A stretch of 47,625 nt of DNA from Phycisphaerales bacterium (GTDB lineage: Bacteria > Planctomycetota > Phycisphaerae > Phycisphaerales > UBA1924): the NCBI GenBank assembly GCA_020849615.1, contig JADLFW010000014.1, positions 1 through 47,625 on the forward strand, read 5' to 3'. The first letter of the stretch is position 1. Each line of letters starts with the position of its first letter. The translations under genes were made by a program, and so were the position numbers. Of this stretch, positions 1 through 8,567 are shown piece by piece. A model generated the notes under the pieces. That model saw only the letters and a program-made list of their open reading frames with translations, was not told the origin of the DNA and ran no database searches.

Positions 1-1
1 C

Positions 2-64
2 CGGGTTTACGAAGGTCCGAAACTCAGGAACGCCCGGAAGGGTGGGATGAGCGGAAGGCCTTGA
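2..64 (+). CDS. possible 3' end of an upstream gene
   Basis: An open frame enters from the window edge and stops with TGA at 62-64, giving a 20-residue basic tail (RVYEGPKLRNARKGG...). A plausible + strand terminator starts about 30 bases later, which is the main reason to think this is a real gene end. No family can be recognised from so short a piece, and it could be chance. Confidence 0.3.
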   Translation, partial: RVYEGPKLRNARKGGMSGRP

Positions 65-96
65 CCGGAGTCTTGTCTCTCTCTCCTCCTATGACT

Positions 97-137
97 CGGC
101 CGCGGGCGGAAACACGCGACCGGGTTTTTTCCTTTTT
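97..137 (+). terminator. Rho-independent terminator
   Basis: Positions 97-104 pair with 115-122 (seven pairs and one C-A mismatch, loop of ten), followed by GG and a run of six T at 125-130 and then CCTTTTT. This fits the end of a rightward gene entering from the left edge. Nothing else is recognised between 65 and 169. Confidence 0.5.
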
Positions 138-169
138 GGGAAGTGAGCTGAGATTACCCGGTCTCGCGG

Positions 170-1234
170 TTACACGACCTCGAGCATGCGCCGGATCGAC
201 TCGGGGCTCTCGGCCTGCGAAGTCCTCGCGCTGAGCAGCGCGGTCTCGCAGAGCACCATCACACCGTCGGCCGTGGATTCAGGCGCCTCCGCCGGTGATG
301 GGCTGAGCAGGTCCTTCACGGCCTGGGCAATCGCCCGCTGGGCGTGCCGCGGATCATTGAGCTCTCCTCGCCGGGCCTCGTTCAGGCGGAGTTCATCCAG
401 CTTCCGCCCGTCGGGCCCGATCCACTCGAAGCCATCATCGAACACCCGGAATCGGCCCTGCGGTGAAGTCAGGGTCGCGGCCCGGCTCCACCGGCCGCCC
501 TGATCGGAGAGCACCATGGTCGCGGCCCGGGCATCATCGAACCGGATCACCGCCGTCAGGTCGCCGTGCAGATCCCGCAGTGACTCCGGGCCGCGGCCCG
601 GCGATCCTCCCGCGGGCAGGAGCACGGCATCGATCTGACGCGGCTCACCCATCAGCCAGGACAGGAGGTCCATGGCGCCGTACATCGCCGCGCCGAGCGA
701 GCCCGCGCCCGCCGCGTTCCACGCCTCGACGGAAAGAGTCCGCGGCGGGCCGATCTGCGACAGGATCTCGCCCGCCTCGCGGAACGGCCGGGCGGTGCGC
801 AGCCGCGGCATGAACGTGACCATCGGGTGGATGGCCGGGCCCGGCGATGATTCCCCCTGGCCGAAGAGTGTCGCCGGGATCGGCTCAAGGGAGGCCACCC
901 GGACGCCGCGGGCCGCCGCGCTCTGGATCGCCTCGAGGTCGGACCCATCCCGACCCAAGCCAAAATCGCCAGGCGCGAAGATGAGGACCGCGCGGGCCTC
1001 GGTTGTCGCGATTAATGACCGGAGGTCGTCGTGGCCCGCGCACCCCAGCTCTTTCGCAACCGCTCCGGTCTGTCCGCGAGAAGGCGCGCCCGCAGCGGTG
1101 ATCGTGACGGCGGCGAGTTGGGCGACGGACCGGACCAAATCAACCTGGCCCGGCTCGGCCCAGACCGCCACCGGGCCCAGGGAGGGGGATTCGGCGGGGT
1201 TTGAAGCAGACGGGAGAGACATCAGCTTGCCCAT
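170..1234 (-). CDS. Gfo/Idh/MocA-like oxidoreductase
   Basis: The 354-residue product resembles the Gfo/Idh/MocA family of NAD(P)-dependent sugar and inositol dehydrogenases. Residues 20-150 look like a Rossmann-type half without a clear GxGxxG nucleotide motif. Residues 160-300 look like the alpha/beta C-terminal half (GAMDLLSWLMGEPRQIDAVLL, then a strand-rich stretch ending FRVFDDGFEWIGPDG). The missing glycine motif suggests a diverged or catalytically altered member. ATG at 1234 opens the frame, and a second ATG four codons in (1222) is equally possible because neither has a clear Shine-Dalgarno sequence. The gene is divergent from the RNase P RNA. Substrate cannot be told from sequence. 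Confidence 0.6.
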   Translation of the reverse strand: MGKLMSLPSASNPAESPSLGPVAVWAEPGQVDLVRSVAQLAAVTITAAGAPSRGQTGAVAKELGCAGHDDLRSLIATTEARAVLIFAPGDFGLGRDGSDLEAIQSAAARGVRVASLEPIPATLFGQGESSPGPAIHPMVTFMPRLRTARPFREAGEILSQIGPPRTLSVEAWNAAGAGSLGAAMYGAMDLLSWLMGEPRQIDAVLLPAGGSPGRGPESLRDLHGDLTAVIRFDDARAATMVLSDQGGRWSRAATLTSPQGRFRVFDDGFEWIGPDGRKLDELRLNEARRGELNDPRHAQRAIAQAVKDLLSPSPAEAPESTADGVMVLCETALLSARTSQAESPESIRRMLEVV

Positions 1235-1285
1235 GCTAACGCGACCGGACGCGGAAGTCCCGGGCCCGGCGAATGCCTGGCGCGC

Positions 1286-1291
1286 TAGAAT
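1286..1291 (+). promoter_or_regulatory. -10 element of the RNase P RNA promoter
   Basis: TAGAAT (five of six matches to TATAAT) ends eight bases before 1300, the first base of the P1 helix, so the predicted transcription start coincides with the predicted RNA 5' end. The -35 region is poor. Confidence 0.5.
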
Positions 1292-1299
1292 GCTGCGAA

Positions 1300-1779
1300 G
1301 GGTGCCGCAAGGCGGCCGCGGCCCGGGGTGTGGGGTGACTCACGCGTCCGGGCTGAGGAAAGTCCGAGCACGAAAGGACACGGTGGTGGGCAACCCCCAC
1401 CCGCCCGGACGGTCACGGGCGAGGGACAGTGCCACAGAGAACAGACCGCCGATGGCGTGGTTCGAAAGGACCGGGCCAGGCAAGGGTGAAACGGTGCGGT
1501 AAGAGCGCACCGCCCGCTCGGCGACGAGCGGGGCACGGCAAACCCCACCGCGTGCAAGGTCAAGCAGCCCCATTCCGGGCCTCGGCGCGAGCCGGGCACG
1601 GGAGCGGCCGGTCCGGTCGTAAGGGGCGGGTAGACCGCTGGAGGCCGTCGGCGACGGCGGCCCGAGAGAAATGGTCGCCCCTTCGGGCAGGCCCGCCTGC
1701 AACTCCCGCAAGGGAGGAGCCCCCGTCAAGGGCGGGCGGGAACCGTCCGCGGGACAGAACTCGGCTTAGCGCGGCGCCC
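1300..1779 (+). ncRNA. rnpB: RNase P RNA (bacterial type A)
   Basis: This is the catalytic RNA that trims the 5' leader from pre-tRNA. Conserved core segments appear in order: CTGAGGAAAGTCCGAGC near 1352, GACAGTGCCACAGAGAACAGACCGCC near 1424-1450, AGGGTGAAACGGTGCGGTAAGAGCGCACCG near 1482-1512, GCAAACCCCA near 1538, and GGACAGAACTCGGCTTA at 1752-1769. The P1 helix closes the molecule: 1300-1308 (GGGTGCCGC) pairs fully with 1771-1779 (GCGGCGCCC), with one G-U pair. At about 480 nt it is longer than the usual 350-400 nt, with G+C-rich peripheral helices accounting for the extra length. Ends are set from P1 and could be off by a few bases. Confidence 0.96.
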
Positions 1780-1879
1780 GGCCGATCGCGGGCCTCCGGG
1801 AGACCGGGGGCCCGCGTCCTTTTGCGCTTCGCGCGAAGTGGACATGAAGACGGGCCCGCGGCGGCTACGATGCCCCGGC

Positions 1880-2569
1880 ATGGTCTTCCTCGCGCGGCTT
1901 TACGCCCGCCGCATCGTCAACATCAACGTCAACATCATCCTGGCGGGCACGCTGGCGATGGGGCTCACCCTGATCCCGGTGTATTTTTCGCGCCGCTTCA
2001 CGGACCACAAGGCCACCATCATGGCGGTCACGTTCCTCTCCGACATCATCTTCGATGTCGTGATCTACTACGCCCTGCACTGGCTGGCCAATCACATGCC
2101 CAAACGCAGGCGCCAGCCCGGCGTCGCAATCGCCGACCTGAGCTTTCTGAAGGATGCATCCCTTGTGCAGTTCGAGCGGGCCCTGCTCGCCCCGGTCTAC
2201 TACGGCGTCGCCATGAGCACGCAGTACCTGCTCCTGCACCCCCACACGACCGGCCCGCTCGCCTCGTTCATCCGGCTCCTGACGGGCCAGCCCCCCGATG
2301 TCCCAGCCGTCTTCTCCCGCGAGGCCGCCACCGCGACGGCCCTGATGTTCGGGATCATGAGCACGCGGATCCTGCACACTATCTGGATGGTTCGGCAGGA
2401 GCGCCGGCGCGACCGGGCCGCCGCGCTCAAGGCCCGGGCCGGCGGAGTGCACGCCGTCGATAACGGCCAGCTGCTCGCCTCCGAGCAGACCGTCAGCGAC
2501 CCCCCCACTCCAGAGGAACTCCGCCGGATGGCGATCGCTGCCGACCGGAAAGTCGGCGCTCCTCCGTGA
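1880..2569 (+). CDS. multi-pass membrane protein of unknown function
   Basis: I do not recognise the family of this 229-residue protein. Hydrophobic segments lie near residues 12-36 (NINVNIILAGTLAMGLTLIPV), 43-65 (IMAVTFLSDIIFDVVIYYAL) and 95-115, with a further amphipathic stretch before a basic tail (RQERRRDRAAALKARAGG). The C-terminal 50 residues are hydrophilic and probably cytoplasmic. ATG at 1880 is chosen because the frame upstream to 1838 runs over a Pro/Arg-rich stretch just behind the RNase P RNA. There is no strong ribosome-binding site. It converges on xylA with only 13 bases between stop codons. Confidence 0.7.
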   Translation: MVFLARLYARRIVNINVNIILAGTLAMGLTLIPVYFSRRFTDHKATIMAVTFLSDIIFDVVIYYALHWLANHMPKRRRQPGVAIADLSFLKDASLVQFERALLAPVYYGVAMSTQYLLLHPHTTGPLASFIRLLTGQPPDVPAVFSREAATATALMFGIMSTRILHTIWMVRQERRRDRAAALKARAGGVHAVDNGQLLASEQTVSDPPTPEELRRMAIAADRKVGAPP

Positions 2570-2582
2570 GCCGCAGGAGACG

Positions 2583-3752
2583 CTACTTCATCCCCATCAG
2601 GATCTCGATCGTCCGCTGATCGAGCCGCTCGTAGGGCAGCTCCCGGGCGGCCAGTTCGGCGCGATCAAAGTCCATCGCCAGCAACCTGGATGCGGCCCGC
2701 GCGGAATAGCCGGTGGTCAGTCGCTCCAGCGCCCGGTCGTGACGGTGGATCACCTTCAGCAGGCGCCGGACCTCGCGGTCCTTGTTCCACAGCCGGGCTT
2801 TCTCGCGCAGGATCAGGTACATCCGCATGCACCCCCGGGCGAACTCGATGACATCGGCCCGGTCGGCCGTGCGGTAGGCGTGGGCATCGAAGTGCCTGAA
2901 GCCGTCGTAGCGGTGGTCCTCGAGCAGCTTGACGAGGAAGAAGGCCTGCTTGGGGTTCGCCGAGCCGAAGCGGTAGTCCTGGTCGTACCGGCCCGGCTCC
3001 TGGTCGTTGAGGTCGATGTGGAAGAGCTTGCCTGCCGAGAGGGCGGCGGCGACGGCGTGGGTGAAGTTCAGCCCGGCCATGTGCTCGTGGGCGACCTCGG
3101 GGTTGACACCCACCATGTCGGGGTGGTCGAGGGTGGGGATGAGCGCGAGAAAGTGCCCGGTGGTGGCGAAGTACATGTGCCCGCGGGGCTCGTTGGGCTT
3201 GGCCTCCAGCGCGAACTTCATGCGGTAGCCCCTGTCGAGGTTGTACGCGCACAGGAAGTTGAGGGCGTGGCGGAACCGGGCCTCGGCCTGCACGGGGTCC
3301 TTGGCGCCATCCGTCTCGGCGCCCTCGCGTCCGCCCCAGAAGACGTAGATGCGGGCACCGAACTCGGCGCCCAGATCCATGGCCCGCATTGTCTTCTGTA
3401 TGGCGTAGGCCCGGACCTCGGCATCGTTGCTGGTGAACGCGCCATCCTTGAAGACGGGATCGGTGAACAGGTTGGTCGTGGCCATGGCGACCTTGATGCC
3501 AGTGCGGCGAAGGGCCTTGCGGAAGTCGGTCTTGATCTGCTCGGCTTCGCGGGCCGAGGCGTCGATCGGCACCAGGTCATTATCGTGGAAGTTGACACCG
3601 TGGACACCGTTGACTTCCCCCAGGAGATCGACGATCTCGGCGGGGGTCAGCATCGGGCGGGTCGGGCCGCCGAAGGGGTCCCGGCCCGGGTTGCCGACGG
3701 TCCAGAGGCCGAACGTGAACTTGTCGCGGGGGGAGGGGGAGAGGGAGTTCAT
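2583..3752 (-). CDS. xylA: xylose isomerase (class I, actinobacterial type)
   Basis: A 389-residue metal-dependent TIM-barrel isomerase that interconverts D-xylose and D-xylulose (and often glucose and fructose) in the cytoplasm. Length and sequence fit the short class I enzymes of the Streptomyces type. Visible motifs are the catalytic VNFHDNDL (His56, Asp59), the metal-binding FALEAKPNEPRGH (Glu and Lys), PEVAHEHMAGLNF, and LFHIDLNDQ, which supplies the late metal-binding aspartates. The start is ATG at 3752 (MNSLSPSP...), where family similarity begins. The same frame stays open upstream into the repeat region and asnB, but that part is not homologous. It is divergent from asnB across a short region with octamer repeats. 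No xylulokinase or xylose regulator lies nearby. Confidence 0.95.
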   Translation of the reverse strand: MNSLSPSPRDKFTFGLWTVGNPGRDPFGGPTRPMLTPAEIVDLLGEVNGVHGVNFHDNDLVPIDASAREAEQIKTDFRKALRRTGIKVAMATTNLFTDPVFKDGAFTSNDAEVRAYAIQKTMRAMDLGAEFGARIYVFWGGREGAETDGAKDPVQAEARFRHALNFLCAYNLDRGYRMKFALEAKPNEPRGHMYFATTGHFLALIPTLDHPDMVGVNPEVAHEHMAGLNFTHAVAAALSAGKLFHIDLNDQEPGRYDQDYRFGSANPKQAFFLVKLLEDHRYDGFRHFDAHAYRTADRADVIEFARGCMRMYLILREKARLWNKDREVRRLLKVIHRHDRALERLTTGYSARAASRLLAMDFDRAELAARELPYERLDQRTIEILMGMK

Positions 3753-3758
3753 GGAAAC

Positions 3759-3879
3759 AGCAAAGCAGCAAAGCAGCAAAACAGCAAATTGGGAGCAATC
3801 CCGAGCGCGGCCAGCCGCATTGAAGCCCCGTCGATTTGCCGCCCGCCGGTTTGCTGCTTTGCCGATTTGCTGCTTTGAT
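3759..3879. repeat. paired octamer repeat arrays in inverse orientation
   Basis: Four head-to-tail octamers (AGCAAAGC, AGCAAAGC, AGCAAAAC, AGCAAATT) occupy 3759-3790. Four octamers of the complementary sense (GGTTTGCT, GCTTTGCC, GATTTGCT, GCTTTGAT) occupy 3848-3879. The 57-base spacer holds another GATTTGCC at 3833. The arrays can pair into an imperfect cruciform or hairpin that would fill the divergent xylA/asnB promoter region. They are A/T-richer than anything around them. Confidence 0.8.
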
Positions 3880-3887
3880 GGTCTCCC

Positions 3888-6026
3888 ATGTGCGGCATCG
3901 GCGGCATCCTCCGGGTCCACCAGCCGGGTGGGGACATTCCCCCGCCCGAGGTGTCGATCCCCGAAGCGTGGCTCGACATCCTCGATCGGTCGGTCAGGCA
4001 CCGCGGCCCGGATGGTCAGGGGCGGTTCCGGGATCGCGTGATCAGGCACGACGGCTCGGTCGTCGATGTCGCGCTCATCCACCGGCGCCTGAGCATCATC
4101 GACCACGCGGGGGGAGCCCAGCCGATGGTGTCGCCCGCACGGGCCGAGCCCGGCGGCCCGGCGACCCCCGGCGCCCCAGCGTTCTGCGGGATGCCCCTGC
4201 CCGTGCTGTTCCACGGGGGCCCGGATGATGAAGTTCGCTACCGCCCCATCGCCGGCGCGGGCTCGGATTTGGTGACGGTGGTCTTCAACGGCTGCATCTA
4301 CAACCACCGCGAGCTGCGGAAGGAACTCCAAGTTCGGGGGCACGAGTTTGTCACGGATCACAGTGACACGGAGGTGCTGATCCACGGGTGGAGGGAGTGG
4401 GGTTCGGGCCGAACCTCCAAGCCCGGGCTCAGCGATCGGCTTGACGGCATGTTTGCACATGCGGTGTGGGATCGGTGCACGGGCTCACTGGTGCTTGCAC
4501 GCGACCGATTCGGCGAGAAGCCCCTGTATTTCACCACGCTTGTTCCAACTCGGCACGGTTCTCACGACGATGACCCGCGGGCCGGATCGCTTGACCTCGC
4601 GTTCAGCAGCGACGTGACCGGGCTGGCGCAAATCGTGCAGCATCTACGCCCGTGGGTCGGAGCCTTCGATCGGCACCGTGAAGTGATTCCTTGGATACAC
4701 CGTGGGTACGCCACAGACCCGCCGATCGCAGGCGTGCGGTCTCTCCAACCATCTCGCGAACTGGTGCACCCGCCGACTCCCCAGCTTTACGACCCCTGGC
4801 CCGGCCGCCATTACGATCGTGCGCAATCTCGCGTGATCGACGTACAGCATGTCGGACCCGTGAATGCTGACTCGATCGAGGGATACCTTGCGACTGCGGT
4901 CCATTCTCGAATGGAAAGCGACGTCCCACTGGGATGCTTCCTTTCCGGAGGCATCGATTCCTCTCTTGTTGCGGCGTTCGCGGCCCGCGCACGCGGAGAC
5001 CTCGCGACGTTCTGCATCAGGATGCCCGATGCTCGTTATGACGAATCCGACTGGGCCGAGAAGGTCGCGGGCCACCTCGGGACCCGGCACGTCACGTTGC
5101 CCTGCGAACTCAACCCCGCGGCGGACCTCCAGTCGCTCATCTTGACGAGCGGTGTCCCTCTGGGTGACAGTTCGCTGCTGCCCACCCATTGGCTCTGCCG
5201 GGCGGTCAGGAAGTTCTGCAAGGTGGCCTTGAGCGGTGACGGGGCCGACGAACTCTTCTTTGGCTACGAGCGCTATGTCGCCGCGGAATGGGTTCGACAA
5301 CATGTACGCCTGCTCACGCTTGGCTCCGGCGTGCCTTGGCCGGATCGACATCCGAAGTCACGCGTTTCGAAGCTGCATCGACTCACAGCGGCTCTCCAGC
5401 GTGGCGGGCAGGACGATCTTGGATCCATCTTCCCGGTTGCGCTCCTGGACGAGTTAATCAGCCCGGCCCTTGCATCGGACGCGCCAGGCAACTGGGGGGA
5501 ATGGTCGGCAGACCGGCTGCGCTCCGATGACATCGAGTCCTATCTGCCCGACGACATCCTTCGAAAGGTGGACACCGCCTCGATGGCCGTCGCTCTCGAG
5601 TCTCGAGCGCCGTTCCTGGAGCCCTCTCTCGCGAAGCTCGCCGTGTCTTTGAGCTCCTCCGCCCTCATGCCCCACGGCGAGCGCAAGGGCCTCCTCAAGC
5701 AGGTCTCCCGCAAATACCTTCCCGCCGACATCGTCGATCGCCCCAAGATGGGCTTCGCCATCCCCATCGGCGAGTGGTTCCGCTCCGACTACGGGCGGAT
5801 GCGCCAACTCCTCCTCGACCACCTGACGGGCCCCGAGCCCTTCGGGCCCGACTCCCTCGGCCTCAACGGCATGATCAACATGGACTTCGTCCGTCGCATG
5901 CTCCGGGAGCACGACGAGGCGGGCCGGGCCTCCCTCTGGCCCTGGAAAGGCCGCGACCACTCCCAGCGCCTCTATATGCTTCTGGTGCTCTCCATCTGGG
6001 CGAAGTGGCTCGGGGGACTGAAGTAG
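3888..6026 (+). CDS. asnB: asparagine synthase (glutamine-hydrolysing)
   Basis: The 712-residue enzyme makes asparagine, or amidates a related carboxylate, from glutamine and ATP. The N-terminal class II glutamine amidotransferase domain begins with the nucleophile Cys2 (MCGIGG), then RHRGPDGQG, FNGCIYNHRELRKEL and HSDTEVLIHGW. The synthetase domain has the PP-loop LSGGIDSSLVAAF (Ser353-Ser359), GDGADELFFGYERY and FLEPSLAKLA. It is longer than the usual 550-650 residues because of an acidic insertion at 75-115 and a loop near 210-300. Codons between about 4480 and 5500 use A/T in third positions more often than either flank, which hints at a mosaic gene. Paralogs of this type often amidate surface polysaccharides or peptides, so asparagine biosynthesis is not assured. 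Confidence 0.9.
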   Translation: MCGIGGILRVHQPGGDIPPPEVSIPEAWLDILDRSVRHRGPDGQGRFRDRVIRHDGSVVDVALIHRRLSIIDHAGGAQPMVSPARAEPGGPATPGAPAFCGMPLPVLFHGGPDDEVRYRPIAGAGSDLVTVVFNGCIYNHRELRKELQVRGHEFVTDHSDTEVLIHGWREWGSGRTSKPGLSDRLDGMFAHAVWDRCTGSLVLARDRFGEKPLYFTTLVPTRHGSHDDDPRAGSLDLAFSSDVTGLAQIVQHLRPWVGAFDRHREVIPWIHRGYATDPPIAGVRSLQPSRELVHPPTPQLYDPWPGRHYDRAQSRVIDVQHVGPVNADSIEGYLATAVHSRMESDVPLGCFLSGGIDSSLVAAFAARARGDLATFCIRMPDARYDESDWAEKVAGHLGTRHVTLPCELNPAADLQSLILTSGVPLGDSSLLPTHWLCRAVRKFCKVALSGDGADELFFGYERYVAAEWVRQHVRLLTLGSGVPWPDRHPKSRVSKLHRLTAALQRGGQDDLGSIFPVALLDELISPALASDAPGNWGEWSADRLRSDDIESYLPDDILRKVDTASMAVALESRAPFLEPSLAKLAVSLSSSALMPHGERKGLLKQVSRKYLPADIVDRPKMGFAIPIGEWFRSDYGRMRQLLLDHLTGPEPFGPDSLGLNGMINMDFVRRMLREHDEAGRASLWPWKGRDHSQRLYMLLVLSIWAKWLGGLK

Positions 6027-6027
6027 G

Positions 6028-6101
6028 CGGCATTCGGCATTCGGCATTCGGCATTCGGCATTCGGCATTCGGCATTCGGCATTCGGCATTCGGCATTCGG
6101 C
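6028..6101. repeat. perfect heptamer tandem repeat (CGGCATT)x10
   Basis: Ten uninterrupted copies of CGGCATT run from 6028 to 6097, with a partial CGGC to 6101. The array starts one base after the asnB stop codon and ends 12 bases before the next start codon. A seven-base unit translates in all frames as a seven-residue repeat without stops, so open frames run through it. There is no interruption between copies, which suggests recent or active slippage. Confidence 0.95.
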
Positions 6102-6113
6102 CAAGGAAGCTCC

Positions 6114-8363
6114 ATGCATCACCCGGCGGCGCGGGCCTATTCCATCCTCAGCCTCCTCATCCCGCTCGCCACCTCCCTCGGACAGCCGGGCGAAGCGGGC
6201 CAGCCCGCTCCCGCGCCGGCCCGCCCGACCTCTCTGCCGATCCGCGATGAGGAACTGGCGTACTGGCCACCGGCGGCCCGGGCCGAGTACGCCGACCTCG
6301 AATCCCGCGCGATGGCCATCCCCTCGCGCGAGCAGTTCCTGAAGTGGCACCAGCTCCTCGCGAGCGAGCCCCACATCGCCGGCACCGTCGGCGATGAGCG
6401 GACCATCGCCCGGCTCATGGAGGCCTTCCGCGGCATGGGGCTCGAAGTCGAGCAGCACGACATCTGGCCGCTGCTCGCCAAGCCGATCAGCGCTTCGCTC
6501 GAGGTTGTCGAGCCCGACAAGGTCGAAATCTCGCTCAAGGAATCCCCCGTTGCCGGCGATCCCTTCAGCGGCGCGGCCGACCTCACCTTCGGCTGGAACG
6601 CCTACGGCGCCACGGGCGATGTCACCGCGGGCATCGTCTACGCCAACTACGGCACCAAGCAGGATTTCGAGCAGCTCAAGAAGCTCGGCGTCGACTGCAC
6701 CGGCAAGATCGTGCTGGCGAGGTACGGCGGCAACTACCGCGGGCTGAAGGTCCGCTTCGCCCAGGCCGCCGGCGCTGCGGGCATCATCATCTTCACCGAC
6801 CCCGGCGACAGCGGCTACATGAAGGGCCTGGTCTACCCCGAGGGCGGCTTCGCCAACGATTGCTGCATCCAGCGCGGCTCGGTCACGTTCATGGACCAGC
6901 CCGGCGATCCGCTCACCGTCGGCTCCGAAGCAACCAAAGACGGGCCGCGGGCCACGCCGGATGAAGTTGAACTTCCCCGGATCCCCGTCCAGCCCGTCGG
7001 CTGGGGCGCGGCAAAGGAGATCATGTCCCGCATGACGGGCCCGGCCGTGCCCGAAGGGTGGCAGGGCGGGCTGCCCTTCACCTACCGGCTCGAGGGCGGG
7101 CCCGCGCTCAAGGTCCGGCTCGCCGTGAAGCAGGAACGGGCCATCACCAAGACTTCGAATGTGATCGCGAGGCTCCCGGGCCGCGAGCACCCCGAGCAGA
7201 TGGTCATCATCGGCGCCCATCACGATGCCTGGAACTGCGGGGCCTCGGACCCGCTCGCGGGCACGATCTGCGTGCTGGAAGCTGCCCGAGCCTTCAGCGA
7301 ACTCGCCAAGACCGGGTGGCGGCCCGCCCGGACGATCGTCTTCGCGGCCTGGGGCGCGGAGGAGTTCGGGATCATCGGCTCGACCGAGTGGGTCGAGGGC
7401 CACCGGCAGGCCCTGATCGACGGCGGGATCGCCTACCTGAACCTGGACATGGCGGCGATGGGCCCGGACTTCGGCGCCAGCGCCAGCCCATCGCTCCGCC
7501 GGCTGATCTCGGAAGTCGCGCGGGCCGTCCCGCAGGCCCGGGCCTCCGATCAGACTTCCGTGTTCGAGGCGTGGAATAAGCGATCGCCGGGCCCGACGGG
7601 GTCGCCATGGCCCGACTTCGGGAGCATGGGGGGCGGCTCTGACCATGTCGCGTTCAACTGCCACGCGTTGGTGGCGAGTGTCGCGTTCGGGGCGGGCGGG
7701 TCCAAGGGGTGGTCGTACCACTCGGCGTACGACACGCTGCCGTGGTACTGGAAGGTCGTCGGCGATGACTACGAGCCGTGCCTGATGCTGAGCCGGATGG
7801 GACTGGGGGTCATCGGCCGCCTGGCCTCCGCGCCGATGCTGCAGCTGGATGGAGCGCAGTCGGCGATCGAGATGCGGCGGGAACTGGTGGACCTGTCCCG
7901 GCGAGGCCTTGATGCGGGGGTGCTCACCGCGACACCCAACAATGCGCTGGCGAGCGAACTTGTGCCGCTCGACCTTGCGGCCCGGCAGCTCGAGACCGCC
8001 GCCGCGGCGGCCCGTGACCGAATGCTGAAGCGGCTGGAGGCCGGGCCCGTCGATCCGGCCGACCTGAAGGCGTATTCGGCGATGTGCCTGCTGCTCGATC
8101 GCGGCTGGTCAAGGCGCTCGGACGCCGGAGCACTCCAGGGACTGCCGGGGCGGGAGTGGTACGTGAACCTGTTTGCTTCCACGGATCCCGATTCGGGGTA
8201 CGGGGCGTGGATCCTGCCCGGCTTGCGGGGAGCGATTGAGCGGAAGGATGCACGGGGGGTGCAGGCCGCGATCAGAGATTACCAAGCCGCGCTCGAGCAG
8301 CTCCTCGGGTACGCGATGTCCGGGACGGAGCTCAAGCAGCAGGCCCGCCCGGCGGACGAGTGA
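6114..8363 (+). CDS. exported M28 family metallopeptidase, glutamate carboxypeptidase II-like
   Basis: A 749-residue secreted zinc peptidase with the layout of the M28B group (glutamate carboxypeptidase II, transferrin receptor). It has a signal peptide (residues 1-23, SILSLLIPLATSLG), a PA domain (about 150-310; GKIVLARYGGNYRGLKV, AAGAAGIIIFTDPGD), the peptidase domain, and a helical C-terminal dimerisation domain from about 600. The two-zinc site appears complete: His369 in GAHHDAW, Asp379 in GASDPLAG, Glu416-Glu417 in WGAEEFG, Asp445 in NLDMAAMG and His536 in SYHSAYDT. AAGGA lies upstream of the ATG at workable spacing. It probably trims peptides in the periplasm. It follows asnB on the same strand. 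Confidence 0.9.
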   Translation: MHHPAARAYSILSLLIPLATSLGQPGEAGQPAPAPARPTSLPIRDEELAYWPPAARAEYADLESRAMAIPSREQFLKWHQLLASEPHIAGTVGDERTIARLMEAFRGMGLEVEQHDIWPLLAKPISASLEVVEPDKVEISLKESPVAGDPFSGAADLTFGWNAYGATGDVTAGIVYANYGTKQDFEQLKKLGVDCTGKIVLARYGGNYRGLKVRFAQAAGAAGIIIFTDPGDSGYMKGLVYPEGGFANDCCIQRGSVTFMDQPGDPLTVGSEATKDGPRATPDEVELPRIPVQPVGWGAAKEIMSRMTGPAVPEGWQGGLPFTYRLEGGPALKVRLAVKQERAITKTSNVIARLPGREHPEQMVIIGAHHDAWNCGASDPLAGTICVLEAARAFSELAKTGWRPARTIVFAAWGAEEFGIIGSTEWVEGHRQALIDGGIAYLNLDMAAMGPDFGASASPSLRRLISEVARAVPQARASDQTSVFEAWNKRSPGPTGSPWPDFGSMGGGSDHVAFNCHALVASVAFGAGGSKGWSYHSAYDTLPWYWKVVGDDYEPCLMLSRMGLGVIGRLASAPMLQLDGAQSAIEMRRELVDLSRRGLDAGVLTATPNNALASELVPLDLAARQLETAAAAARDRMLKRLEAGPVDPADLKAYSAMCLLLDRGWSRRSDAGALQGLPGREWYVNLFASTDPDSGYGAWILPGLRGAIERKDARGVQAAIRDYQAALEQLLGYAMSGTELKQQARPADE

Positions 8364-8390
8364 GCGGCAGGCCCGGCGGTGACGGGTTGC

Positions 8391-8426
8391 CAAAAACAAG
8401 AGCCCCGGTCGTCATGACCGGGGCTC
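8391..8426 (-). terminator. Rho-independent terminator of the HU gene
   Basis: A perfect 11-bp stem (GAGCCCCGGTC at 8400-8410 with GACCGGGGCTC at 8416-8426) has a five-base loop. Read leftwards it is followed by TTGTTTTTGG. It lies between the convergent M28 and HU genes, and the T-rich side points to the HU transcript. Confidence 0.8.
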
Positions 8427-8567
8427 GTTGCTTCCCTGATCGGGAGATCTGCATCGGGGCCGGGCCGGCTCATTTGCCCGGCGGGGCGGTGCACGTTGCG
8501 GGTCGTGCGGGCGCCGCGAGCCGCGGCAACTCCGCCGCAGCGAGCCGGGCCGGGTTGCCCGAAGGGT

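Noticed and set aside
2583..4460. A 625-residue form of xylose isomerase extended upstream
   Set aside because: The additional 236 residues are antisense to asnB and translate the octamer repeats; family similarity begins at 3752.
6028..6101. CRISPR array
   Set aside because: Repeats are seven bases long and contiguous with no spacers; no cas genes nearby.
5454..7721. A 755-codon open frame antisense to the M28 gene
   Set aside because: It passes through the heptamer array (MPNAECR repeats) and mirrors M28 codons; no ribosome-binding site or domain.
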